Source: Piscinibacter sp047602365 (lineage in GTDB: Bacteria; Pseudomonadota; Gammaproteobacteria; Burkholderiales; Burkholderiaceae_C). From it: 64,000 nucleotides of DNA. Location: assembly GCA_047602365.1 (NCBI GenBank), contig JASGHM010000002.1, positions 372,001 through 436,000 on the forward strand, given 5' to 3'. The position numbers and the translations under genes are program-made. Below the pieces are notes generated by a model, which was not told the origin of the DNA, did not search any database, and worked only from the letters and a program-made list of their open reading frames with translations. This document shows positions 54,104-64,000 of this stretch, one piece after another. Positions within the stretch are counted from its first letter, which is position 1; each line of letters begins with the position of its first letter.

Positions 54104-55366
54104 TCAGGCGAGGAGCATCGCCAGCACCGTGGCGCCCATCGCCAGCGTGGCGAGCCAGCCGAGCGCGCGCAGCCGCGGACCGATGACATGCGCGCCCATG
54201 GTCGCCGGGCGTGTGGCCAGCACCATCATCACCGCCATGATGGGCACGGCGATCAGGCCGTTCAGCACCGCCGACCAGAACAGCTCGCGCACGGGGTCCA
54301 TGGCCGTGAAGCACAGCGCCACGCCGCCCAGCGTGGCCACCGCCACCACGCCGTAGAAGCCGCGGCCTTCGCCGTCGTGCAGCTTCAGGTCCAGGCTGCC
54401 GGGCCAGCCTGCAGCCTCGGCCACGGCATAGGCGGCCGAGCCTGCCAGCACCGGAACGGCGAGCATGCCGGTGCCGATGATGCCGAGCGCGAACAGCAGG
54501 AACGCACGGTCGCCGGCGATCGGCCGCAGCGCCTCGGCGGCCTGGGCCGAGGTCTGGATGTCGGTCAGCCCGGCGCGGTGCAGCGTGGCCGCCCCGGCGA
54601 CGACGATGCAGAAGGCGATCGCGTTCGAGAAGCCCATGCCGACATTGGTGTCCCACTTGATGCGGCGCAGGTGCCGTTTCACCTCGGCGGGCGTGTGCGG
54701 CTCGCCCGGCCCGGCGCGGCGGTCTTCCATCTCCTGTGCGGCCTGCCAGAAGAAGAGGTAGGGGCTGATCGTCGTGCCCAGCACGGCCACCACCGTCAGC
54801 AGCGTGTCGCGGTCGAGCGTCAGCCGCGGTGTCAGCGTCGCGACCAGCAGCTCGCGCCAGTCGAGGTGCAGGCTGAACAGCACGGCAGCGTAGGACAGCA
54901 GCGACAGCGTCAGCCACTTCAGCCAGCGCACATAGGTCTGGTAGGGCAGGAAGACCTGAAGCACCAGGCTCAGCAGCCCGAAGGTCAGCGCGTAGACGTG
55001 CGCCGAGCCGCCGAGCAGCAACCGCAGCGCCTCGGCCATCGCGGCGAAGTCGGCCGAGATGTTCAGCGTGTTCGCGGCCAGCAGCGCGCCGACGACCAGC
55101 AGCAGCACCGGCCTCGGAAAGGCCCGCTTGATGTTGGCCGCGAGGCCGCGGCCGGTGACGTAGCCGATGCGGGCGCTGACGATCTGGATCGCCGCCATCA
55201 GCGGCAAGGTCAGCACGATGGTCCACAGCAGGCCGAAGCCGTAGGCCGCGCCGGCCTGCGAATAGGTGGCGATGCCGCTCGGGTCGTCGTCGGCGGCGCC
55301 GGTGATCAGGCCGGGGCCGAGCCGCCGGGCGAGTTGGCGGGTGCGGTCGATGGTGCGCTGCAGCAT
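54104..55366 (-). CDS. Nramp-family metal transporter, divergent form
   Basis: 420 residues with about 11 transmembrane helices. The helix 1 motif reads ADDDPSGIATYSQAGAAYG, where canonical Nramp proteins have DPGN; helix 6 reads GTTISPYLFFWQAAQE, where canonical ones have MPH. The two metal-binding helices are thus changed, so the ion may not be Mn or Fe. Other blocks (FSNAIAFCIVVAGAATLH, KWDTNVGMGF, RGFYGVVAVATLGG) are typical of this bacterial subgroup. The ATG at 55366 begins shortly before the first helix. Confidence 0.85.
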   Translation of the reverse strand: MLQRTIDRTRQLARRLGPGLITGAADDDPSGIATYSQAGAAYGFGLLWTIVLTLPLMAAIQIVSARIGYVTGRGLAANIKRAFPRPVLLLVVGALLAANTLNISADFAAMAEALRLLLGGSAHVYALTFGLLSLVLQVFLPYQTYVRWLKWLTLSLLSYAAVLFSLHLDWRELLVATLTPRLTLDRDTLLTVVAVLGTTISPYLFFWQAAQEMEDRRAGPGEPHTPAEVKRHLRRIKWDTNVGMGFSNAIAFCIVVAGAATLHRAGLTDIQTSAQAAEALRPIAGDRAFLLFALGIIGTGMLAVPVLAGSAAYAVAEAAGWPGSLDLKLHDGEGRGFYGVVAVATLGGVALCFTAMDPVRELFWSAVLNGLIAVPIMAVMMVLATRPATMGAHVIGPRLRALGWLATLAMGATVLAMLLA

Positions 55367-55425
55367 GATCACGAGGCAACGCGCCCCGGCGCGGGCGCGT
55401 TGACCGGCGCCACGGCGCGCAGACT

Positions 55426-56766
55426 TCAGCGCGCCAGCTGTGCCTCCTGCACGTCCAGCACCGCCTCGGGCTCGGCCGCTTCCGCGGACGACTCGTGATC
55501 GAGATGCTGCTTCAGTCGTGCTTCGTCGAGCTCGCCGCACCACTTGGCGACCACCACCGTGGCCACGCCGTTGCCGACCAGGTTGGTCAGCGCGCGGGCC
55601 TCGGACATGAAGCGGTCGATGCCGAGGATCAGCGCCAGCCCGGCCACCGGCACGTGGCCGACCGCCGACAGCGTCGCCGCCAGCACGATGAAGCCGCTGC
55701 CGGTGACGCCGGCGGCGCCCTTGCTGGTCAGCAGCAGCACCAGCAGCAGGGTCAGCTGCTGGGTCAGCGTCATCGGCGTGTCGGTGGCCTGGGCGATGAA
55801 CACCGCCGCCATCGTCAGGTAGATCGAGGTACCGTCGAGGTTGAACGAGTAGCCGGTCGGGATCACCAGGCCGACCACCGACTTCTTGGCGCCCAGGTTC
55901 TCCAGCTTGGCCATCATGCGCGGCAGCACGCTCTCGCTCGACGAGGTGCCGAGCACGATGAACAGCTCCTCCTTGATGTACTTGATGAACTTCCAGATCG
56001 AGAAGCCGTGGAAGCGGGCGATCAGGCCGAGCACGACGAAGACGAAGATCAGGCAGGTGGCGTAGAAGGTGCCCATCAGCTTGCCCAGCGAGAGCAGCGA
56101 GCCGACGCCGTACTTGCCGATCGTGAAGGCCATCGCGCCGAAGGCGCCGATCGGCGCCAGCTTCATGATGAAGCCGACGATGCGGAACAGCACGTGCGAG
56201 GTCTTCTCGATCAGGTCGAAGACCAGCGTGCCGCGGCCGCCGAAGGCGTGCAGCGCGAAGCCGAACAGCACCGAGAACAGCAGCACCTGCAGGATGTCGC
56301 CCTTGGCGAAGGCATCGACCACGCTGGACGGGATCACGTTGAGCAGGAACTCGGTGGTGCCGGGCATCTTGCCCGGGCCGGTGTAGGCGGCGACCGACTT
56401 GGTGTCCAGCGAGGCCGGGTCGATGTGCATGCCGGCGCCGGGCTGCACCAGATTGACGATCAGCAGGCCGACGATCAGCGCGATCGTGCTGACGACCTCG
56501 AAGTACAGCAGCGCCAGGCCGCCGGTCTTGCCGACCTTCTTCATGTCCTCCATGCCGGCGATGCCGACCACGACGGTGCAGAAGATGATCGGCGCGATGA
56601 TCATCTTGATCAGCTTGATGAAGCCGTCGCCCAGCGGCTTCATCGCCTCGCCGGTGGCCGGCAGCAGGTGGCCGAGCAGCGCACCGATCACGATGGCCGT
56701 GATGACCTGGAAGTACAGCGAGCGGTAGATCGGGAGCTTGCGGGCCGTGTCTGTTGTCGTCGTCAT
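55426..56766 (-). CDS. dctA: C4-dicarboxylate transporter DctA
   Basis: 446 residues. It imports succinate, fumarate and malate with protons or sodium through the inner membrane. The family blocks are clear: SLYFQVITAIVIGALLGH, FIKLIKMIIAPIIFCTVVVGIAGM, the hairpin region GTSSSESVLPRMMAKLENLG (serine-rich, re-entrant loop HP1), GLVIPTGYSFNLDGTSIYLTM, and the HP2 region TSKGAAGVTGSGFIVLAATL. DctA is often controlled by a DctB/DctD pair; none is adjacent. Confidence 0.94.
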   Translation of the reverse strand: MTTTTDTARKLPIYRSLYFQVITAIVIGALLGHLLPATGEAMKPLGDGFIKLIKMIIAPIIFCTVVVGIAGMEDMKKVGKTGGLALLYFEVVSTIALIVGLLIVNLVQPGAGMHIDPASLDTKSVAAYTGPGKMPGTTEFLLNVIPSSVVDAFAKGDILQVLLFSVLFGFALHAFGGRGTLVFDLIEKTSHVLFRIVGFIMKLAPIGAFGAMAFTIGKYGVGSLLSLGKLMGTFYATCLIFVFVVLGLIARFHGFSIWKFIKYIKEELFIVLGTSSSESVLPRMMAKLENLGAKKSVVGLVIPTGYSFNLDGTSIYLTMAAVFIAQATDTPMTLTQQLTLLLVLLLTSKGAAGVTGSGFIVLAATLSAVGHVPVAGLALILGIDRFMSEARALTNLVGNGVATVVVAKWCGELDEARLKQHLDHESSAEAAEPEAVLDVQEAQLAR

Positions 56767-56826
56767 GCCTGTCTCCTTGGGGGTGCCGCGGGTGGTCGCG
56801 GCAGGAGCGGCATCTTGCGCGCCGGC

Positions 56827-57657
56827 CTAGGGTTTGTCCTGAGTAGAAACCGAGTGCGTAAAACCCGCAACCAGCTCGAGCACGGTGCGGGCGGTCTCGT
56901 CGGGGCTCTCCATCGGGAACAGGTGCGTGCCTTCGAGTGTCCGGAAGTTCGCGCCGGCCAGCCGGTGCGAGGCATCGAAGCCACCCTGGCGCATCTCGGC
57001 CGACTGCGTGCCGGCCAGGAAGCCGACCGGGCACTTCGGCGGATGCCGGCGCAGCAGCGTGCCGAGGTGGTGCGGCAGGGTGTCGTAGATGTGCGTCTCG
57101 ATGGCGCGGTCGAAGCCGAGCACGAGCTTGCCACCCTGTTCGTCGAAGCCGGACTGCACGTAGTCCTCCAGCACCCGCGGGTCCCAGCGCGCGAACACCG
57201 CCTTGCCGGCGAAATGCTGGCGCACCGCGTCGCGCGTGGGCCATTCGTGGCGGCGGGTGCGCGACACGCGCCCGGGCGACACGCGCCGGACCAGCCCGGT
57301 CGCCTTGACCACCTGCAGGCTGTGCGCGCGCCAGCCGGTGATCACCGGCGAGTCGATCATCACCAGGCCGGCGGCGAGATCGGGCCGTCGGCAGACGGCC
57401 AGCAGGCTGAGCAGGCCGCCGAGCGAGTGACCGATGAACAGCGCCGGCGCCTTGACCTCGCGCTCGGCGAAGTGGATCAGCTGGTCACGCAGCTTCGGCC
57501 AGTTGCTGGTGACCGGGTAGGCCGGGTCGTGGCCGAAGCGTTCCACCGCGTGCACCGCGTGGCCGGCCGCGCGCCAGGTCTCGAACAGCACCCGGTAGGT
57601 GCCAGCGGGGAAGCCGTTGGCGTGGCTGAAGACGATGGGTGGCTTGCGCTCTTGCAT
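56827..57657 (-). CDS. Alpha/beta hydrolase
   Basis: 276 residues, cytosolic. The nucleophile elbow is FIGHSLGGLLSL (Ser near 91), preceded by FSHANGFPAGTYR with the HxNGF oxyanion region. The acid and His are probably in GTQSAEM and EGTHLFPME. The protein falls in the general alpha/beta hydrolase group; the substrate is unknown. It lies 4 bp after the Anbu gene and is the last gene of the suhB-mutS-anbu transcript. Confidence 0.82.
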   Translation of the reverse strand: MQERKPPIVFSHANGFPAGTYRVLFETWRAAGHAVHAVERFGHDPAYPVTSNWPKLRDQLIHFAEREVKAPALFIGHSLGGLLSLLAVCRRPDLAAGLVMIDSPVITGWRAHSLQVVKATGLVRRVSPGRVSRTRRHEWPTRDAVRQHFAGKAVFARWDPRVLEDYVQSGFDEQGGKLVLGFDRAIETHIYDTLPHHLGTLLRRHPPKCPVGFLAGTQSAEMRQGGFDASHRLAGANFRTLEGTHLFPMESPDETARTVLELVAGFTHSVSTQDKP

Positions 57658-57661
57658 CGCC

Positions 57662-58482
57662 TCAGATGATGCGCTCGCCGGCATGGGTGATCTTGCGCAT
57701 CGGCTCGTGTCGCGAGGTGGTGCCGACCAGCGGATGGGCCGCCGCGCCGCCGTTCCACTGCGGGTCCTCGATCGACTCGAACACCTGGCGCAGCTTCTGC
57801 CCCCAGGTGCTGCGGATCATGTGGAAGTACGGGTTGTGTTCGTCGACGCAGACGATCTTGTCGCTGGCCAGGCGGTCGCGCTCGTAGACCAGCAGGTCCA
57901 GCGGCAGGCCGACCGAGAGGTTGGATTTCAGCGTCGAGTCCATCGACACCAGCGCGCATTTGGCCGCTTCGTCCAGCCCGGTGGCCGGGTTGACCATGCG
58001 GTCGAGCACCGGCTTGCCGTACTTGCTCTCGCCGATCTGGAAGTAGCAGGTCTCGCGCGTCGCCTCGATGAAGTTGCCGGCCGAATAGACCAGGAACAGC
58101 CGCATCGCCTCGCCCTTGATCTGGCCGCCGAAGATCATCGAGGCGTTGAAGTCGATGCCGCTCTGCTTCAGCGACGGGCCGTCCTGGTCGTAGACCCGGC
58201 GCACCGCGGCGCCGAGCACACGCACCGCGTCGAACATGCTGGTCGCGTTCCAGATCGTGATCGGCTCGCCGCCCGGGTTGTCGATCTTCTCGACCTGCAG
58301 GATCTCGCGCACCGACTGGCTGATCGACAGGTTGCCCGCCGACAGCATCACCATGAATCGGTCGCCGGCCTTCTCGTAGACCATCATCTTGCGGAAGGTG
58401 CTGATCTGGTCCAGGCCCGCGTTGGTGCGCGAGTCCGACAGGAACACGAGGCCGGCATCGAGCTTGATGCCCACGCAGTACG

Positions 58483-58486
<4 letters not shown>
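57662..58486 (-). CDS. Anbu, bacterial proteasome-like peptidase
   Basis: 274 residues. The start MTYCVGIKLDAGLVFLSDSR with TNAGLDQISTFRKM matches Anbu (ancestral beta-subunit), an Ntn-hydrolase related to the 20S proteasome and HslV. The Thr at position 2 would be the catalytic N-terminal residue once Met is removed; the Lys of FRKM fits the usual site. LSAGNLSISQSVREIL and GESKYGKPVLDRM are further family marks. Anbu is usually grouped with genes for an ATP-grasp protein, an alpha-E protein and a transglutaminase-like protein; here none is present. Its start overlaps the mutS stop (ATGA), an uncommon pairing. Confidence 0.85.
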
Positions 58487-61080
<2,594 letters not shown>

Positions 61081-61098
61081 GCGGGTGGCTCCAGCCGG

Positions 61099-62073
61099 TC
61101 AGAGAGGCGCGTCTTCGTCGCGCGCCACGTCCGCCTTGCGGATGCGCACCGGGCCTCGCTTCTTCGCCGGGTCGGCGGTGGCCGGCGCGGCAGTGGCCGT
61201 TGCGGCCAGCGCCTGCTCGGGCGTCAGGCCGGCGGCGGGTGCGGCAGCGGCGGGTTCGTCGGGCTTGATCACGCGGGTGTAGGGCGAGAGGATCTGCACC
61301 AGCTGCGCGTAGACCTTCGGGTTGCCGGCCACCACCTCGCGCTGGTAGAGGTAGTCGGCCTCGCCGGTGAAGTTGCCGATCAGGCCGCCGGCCTCGGTGA
61401 TGATCAGCGAGCCGGCGGCGATGTCCCAGGGGTTCAGGCCGGTCTCGAAGAAGCCGTCGTAGTAGCCGGCGGCGACGTAGCACAGGTCCAGCGCCGCGGC
61501 GCCCGGGCGGCGCAGGCCGGCGCAGTGCTGCATGACCTCCTCGAACATCTGCACGTAGCGGCGGAAGTTGTCACCCTTGCGGAACGGGAAGCCGGTGCCG
61601 ATCAGCGCGTCGGACAGGCGCGTGCGCTTCGAGGCTCGCAGGCGTTTGTCGTTCAGGTAGGCACCGCGACCCTTGGACGCATAGAACATGTCGTTGCGCG
61701 TCGGGTCGTAGACCACCGCCTGCTGCACCTGGCCGCGGAAGGCCAGCGCGATCGACACCGCGTAGACCGGGAAGCCGTGCAGGAAGTTGGTGGTGCCGTC
61801 CAGCGGGTCGATGATCCAGACGTAGTCGCTGTCCTTCGCGCCGTGGCTGCGCCCCGATTCTTCGGCGAGGATGCCGTGGCCCGGGTAGGCCGCCAGAACG
61901 GTTTCGATGATGGCCTGCTCGGCCGCCTGGTCGACCTCGCTGACGAAGTCGTTCGGTCCCTTGGTGTTGATCTTCAGCAGGTCCAGGTCGAGCGAAGCGC
62001 GGTTGATGATGGCCCCGGCGCTGCGTGCCGCCTTGATGGCGATGTTGAGCATGGGGTGGAGCGCTTGCGACAT
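61099..62073 (-). CDS. suhB: Inositol-1-monophosphatase SuhB with C-terminal extension
   Basis: 324 residues. The phosphatase core (about 1-262) has the metal-binding motifs EESG (AEESGRS), WIIDPLDGTTNF (IDPLDGTTNF, residues near 85), and NPWDIAAGSLIITEAGG. SuhB in E. coli also acts with Nus factors in rRNA transcription. E. coli SuhB is 267 residues; this protein continues with an Ala/Pro-rich linker and a basic end (KKRGPVRIRKADVARDEDAP), about 60 extra residues. The ATG at 62073 (MSQALHPMLNIAIKAARSAG) is the family start. It heads the operon with mutS, anbu and the hydrolase. Confidence 0.92.
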   Translation of the reverse strand: MSQALHPMLNIAIKAARSAGAIINRASLDLDLLKINTKGPNDFVSEVDQAAEQAIIETVLAAYPGHGILAEESGRSHGAKDSDYVWIIDPLDGTTNFLHGFPVYAVSIALAFRGQVQQAVVYDPTRNDMFYASKGRGAYLNDKRLRASKRTRLSDALIGTGFPFRKGDNFRRYVQMFEEVMQHCAGLRRPGAAALDLCYVAAGYYDGFFETGLNPWDIAAGSLIITEAGGLIGNFTGEADYLYQREVVAGNPKVYAQLVQILSPYTRVIKPDEPAAAAPAAGLTPEQALAATATAAPATADPAKKRGPVRIRKADVARDEDAPL

Positions 62074-62139
62074 GGGGCGACCTGGGAAGAGAAGGGGCTG
62101 GCGGGGAGGAAAGAGCGGCGCGGCGCGTGGTGCGCTGCG

Positions 62140-62145
62140 GATAAT
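62140..62145 (+). promoter_or_regulatory. Possible -10 box for trmJ
   Basis: GATAAT lies 21 bp before the trmJ ATG in the 93 bp divergent region with suhB. The -35 box is unclear. Confidence 0.35.
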
Positions 62146-62166
62146 CGCCATTTTACCTGCCACCCC

Positions 62167-62898
62167 ATGCAAGCACCGGACCCGACCCGCTTCATCCTGA
62201 TCGGCACCAGCCATCCGGGCAACGTTGGCGCGGCGGCGCGGGCGATCAAGGTGATGGGCTTTTCGGAGCTGTGGCTGGTCGCGCCGCGCGACCGCGAAGC
62301 GCACACGCGCGACGAAGCGATCGCGATGGCCAGCGGCGCCACCGACGTGCTGGCCGCCACCCGCGTGGTGGATACGCTCGCCGAGGCGCTGCACGGTGTC
62401 GACACGCTCTGCGCCACCGCGATGACGCCGCGCGACTTCGGCCCGCCGACCTTCGCGCCGCGCGAGTTGTTCGCCACGCTGGCGCCATCGGCGCAGCGGG
62501 TCGCCTTCCTGTTCGGCTCCGAGCGCTTCGGCATGAGCAACGAGGATGTCTACCGCTGCCATGCCTGCCTGAGCATCCCGACGCGGGCCGACTACGGCTC
62601 GCTCAACCTGGCCCAGGCGGTGCAGCTGATCGCCTACGACTGGCGCGAGGCGCTGGGCGGCTTCGCGGTCGAGCCACGCACCGCCGAGCCGGCGCCGGCC
62701 GATGCCGCCTCGGTGCAGGGCCTGCTCGATCACTGGCAGAAGAGCCTGGTGGAGATCGGCTTCCTCGATCCGGCCGCGCCGAAGAAGCTGATGCCGCGGC
62801 TCAACCAGCTGCTCAACCGGGCGCAGCTCAGCCGCGAGGAGGTCGACATCCTGCGCGGCATCGCACGTTTTGTCGGCCAGGCCAGGCCGCGCGACTGA
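62167..62898 (+). CDS. trmJ: tRNA (cytidine/uridine-2'-O-)-methyltransferase TrmJ
   Basis: 243 residues. A SPOUT-class methyltransferase that puts 2'-O-methyl at position 32 of tRNA. FILIGTSHPGNVGAAARAIK, KVMGFSELWLVAP, VAFLFGSERFGMSNEDVYRC and LSIPTRADYGSLNLAQAVQL are the knot and SAM-binding motifs. The C-terminal region (about 185-243) is the helical extension found in TrmJ. It is divergent from suhB and followed 58 bp later by cysE. Confidence 0.92.
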   Translation: MQAPDPTRFILIGTSHPGNVGAAARAIKVMGFSELWLVAPRDREAHTRDEAIAMASGATDVLAATRVVDTLAEALHGVDTLCATAMTPRDFGPPTFAPRELFATLAPSAQRVAFLFGSERFGMSNEDVYRCHACLSIPTRADYGSLNLAQAVQLIAYDWREALGGFAVEPRTAEPAPADAASVQGLLDHWQKSLVEIGFLDPAAPKKLMPRLNQLLNRAQLSREEVDILRGIARFVGQARPRD

Positions 62899-62924
62899 CG
62901 CCAGCAGGGTCGTACGGGCCCCGC

Positions 62925-62930
62925 TACACT
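62925..62930 (+). promoter_or_regulatory. Possible -10 box for cysE
   Basis: TACACT lies 26 bp before the cysE ATG. It would allow expression apart from trmJ. Confidence 0.3.
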
Positions 62931-62956
62931 GTTCGCTCCCTTCCTCGAGATCAGCC

Positions 62957-63736
62957 ATGTTCCAGCGCCTGCGCGAAGACATCGATTGCATCCTCGAGCG
63001 CGACCCCGCGGCGCGCTCGCGCTGGGAGGTGCTGACCTGTTACCCCGGCCTGCACGCGCTGATCATCCACCGCTGGGCGCATGCCTGCTGGACGCGCGGC
63101 TGGCGCTGGCTGGGCCGCTTCCTGTCGCAGCTCGGTCGTTTCTTCACCGGCATCGAGATCCACCCCGGCGCGACCATCGGCCGGCGTGTGTTCATCGACC
63201 ACGGCATGGGCGTGGTGGTCGGCGAGACCGCCGAGATCGGCGACGAGTGCACCATCTACCAGGGCGTGACGCTGGGCGGCACCTCGCTGGGGCGTGGCAC
63301 CAAGCGGCATCCGACGCTGGGCCGCGGCGTGATCGTCGGCGCCAATTCGCAGGTGCTGGGCGGCTTCACGGTCGGCGACGGGGCGCGGGTCGGCTCCGGC
63401 GCGGTGGTCGTCAAGCCGGTGCCGCCGGGGGCGACCGCGGTCGGCAACCCGGCGCGCATCATCAACGCCGACGGCGATGCAGCACGCGAGGCGGCGGCGG
63501 CGAAGATGGGCTTCTCGGCCTACGGCGTGACGCAGGGCGACGATCCGGTGGCACAGGCCATGAAGGGCCTGATCGACAACGCCTCGGGCCACGAGCACCA
63601 GATCGCGCTGCTGTGGCAGGCGATCGAGAAGCTGTCGCAGCGCTCGCGCGAGCTGCCCGGTGCCGACTGCGTGCCCGACGACGCGCACACCACCGAGCAG
63701 TTCGACGCCGAGCGCCTGAACCGGCTCGTGAAGTAG
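62957..63736 (+). CDS. cysE: Serine O-acetyltransferase CysE
   Basis: 259 residues. It forms O-acetylserine, the first step of cysteine synthesis. The N-terminal helical domain is short (MFQRLREDIDCILERDPAAR), as in the NifP/short type. The left-handed beta-helix starts TGIEIHPGATIGRRVFIDHG with the active His in DHGMGVVVGETAEIGD, then YQGVTLGGT and KRHPTLGRGVIVGANSQVLG. The C-terminal tail (about 190-259) extends past the beta-helix; the exact C-terminus is often where cysteine synthase binds, but this one ends LNRLVK, not Ile, so complex formation is doubtful. It converges with the last gene. Confidence 0.9.
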   Translation: MFQRLREDIDCILERDPAARSRWEVLTCYPGLHALIIHRWAHACWTRGWRWLGRFLSQLGRFFTGIEIHPGATIGRRVFIDHGMGVVVGETAEIGDECTIYQGVTLGGTSLGRGTKRHPTLGRGVIVGANSQVLGGFTVGDGARVGSGAVVVKPVPPGATAVGNPARIINADGDAAREAAAAKMGFSAYGVTQGDDPVAQAMKGLIDNASGHEHQIALLWQAIEKLSQRSRELPGADCVPDDAHTTEQFDAERLNRLVK

Positions 63737-63748
63737 CCGGGCCGGCGT

Positions 63749-64000
63749 CTACAGCAGGAACAGCAGCGGCGTCAGCAGCCAGAGGTAGCGCCAGTCGCGC
63801 GGCACTTCGATGACCAGCGTCGAGCTGTAGGGCCCCACGAAGCCGTCGGGCTCGACGCTGCGGTAGCGGAAGTAGTAGGTGCCGCTGCTGGCCGGGCGCG
63901 GCAGCGTCCATTCCGGCGCGCTCAGGTCGGCCTGGGCGACGATCTCCTTGAAGGCCGGATCGCGCGCCAGTTCGACATGCTGGGTGTCTTCGGGCCGGCC
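63749..64000 (-). CDS. C-terminus of a FecR/LysM-type anchored protein (partial)
   Basis: The last 83 residues are visible and the start is beyond the right edge. The text reads EIVAQADLSAPEWTLPRPAS, then SSGTYYFRYRSVEPDGFVG and PYSSTLVIEVPRDWRY, and ends WLLTPLLFLL. This resembles the fibronectin-like C-terminal module of FecR-domain proteins in Burkholderiales, which often carry LysM or FecR domains ahead of it; only the end is seen here, so that is inference. The final hydrophobic segment may be a short anchor. The stop codon lies 12 bp past the cysE stop. Confidence 0.6.
   Translation of the reverse strand, partial: GRPEDTQHVELARDPAFKEIVAQADLSAPEWTLPRPASSGTYYFRYRSVEPDGFVGPYSSTLVIEVPRDWRYLWLLTPLLFLL

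Overview
The window is a 64 kb piece of a GC-rich (roughly 70% by eye) bacterial chromosome. The gene content and protein sequences suggest a betaproteobacterium of the order Burkholderiales, probably near Rubrivivax, Leptothrix or Methylibium. Supporting signs are the pyrG-kdsA-eno-ftsB run, the trimeric porin type, DUF3149 and DUF455 proteins, an Anbu proteasome homologue, and the tightly packed genes with frequent ATGA, GTGA and TTGA overlaps. I see no rRNA, tRNA, CRISPR array, prophage or complete insertion sequence. Most of the window is ordinary core and housekeeping chromosome.

Layout. 0-9 kb: the end of a short, folate-independent methionine synthase (MesD type), an outer membrane barrel protein, a small Cys protein, a 2-oxoglutarate dioxygenase, a DUF3149 peptide, an S9 peptidase, a small secreted protein with two LP-x-V-x-V motifs, an SDR reductase, a Tim44-like membrane protein, and rsgA with a long leader. 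8.4-19.4 kb: bacteriohemerythrin, PPK2, a lipoprotein, then a minus-strand block rhlE, NAD(P)-binding protein, MFS transporter and RluA-type pseudouridine synthase joined by stop-start overlaps. These are followed by a frameshifted MFS gene and a soluble PAS histidine kinase with a two-receiver response regulator. 19.4-31.9 kb: ettA, a beta-helix membrane protein, a metzincin-like lipoprotein protease, a LytS/LytTR-type two-component pair, a second small LP-x-V-x-V protein, a 680 bp intergenic region rich in inverted and direct repeats, and pepP with a TAXI-domain protein.

32-42.2 kb: an MscS channel and a gamma-glutamyltransferase overlap. Next come two minus-strand operons: hemerythrin, dihaem cytochrome c and lipoprotein; and cupin with a secreted protein. 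Each is preceded by the same 56 bp upstream element. MarC, a bidirectional terminator, a porin and an amino-acid ABC permease plus binding protein follow. 42.2-50.1 kb: DUF455 protein, Orn/Lys/Arg decarboxylase, gamma-carbonic anhydrase, Hsp33, a zinc-ribbon protein, then a pnuC, acyltransferase and NadR-like kinase operon reading on from ftsB. 50.1-64 kb: ftsB, eno (one extra base breaks the frame), kdsA, pyrG, a divergent Nramp homologue, dctA, the operon suhB-mutS-anbu-hydrolase, then trmJ, cysE and the C-terminus of a membrane-anchored protein.

The strongest leads for something not yet described are four. First, the shared 56 bp element in front of the hemerythrin/cytochrome and cupin operons. 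Second, the two small exported proteins with TonB-box-like motifs. Third, the nested inverted-repeat element at 28.1-28.5 kb. Fourth, an Anbu gene translationally coupled to mutS instead of to its usual ATP-grasp and transglutaminase partners. Two single-base frameshifts (an MFS gene and the normally essential eno) suggest that some indels in this assembly are sequencing errors.
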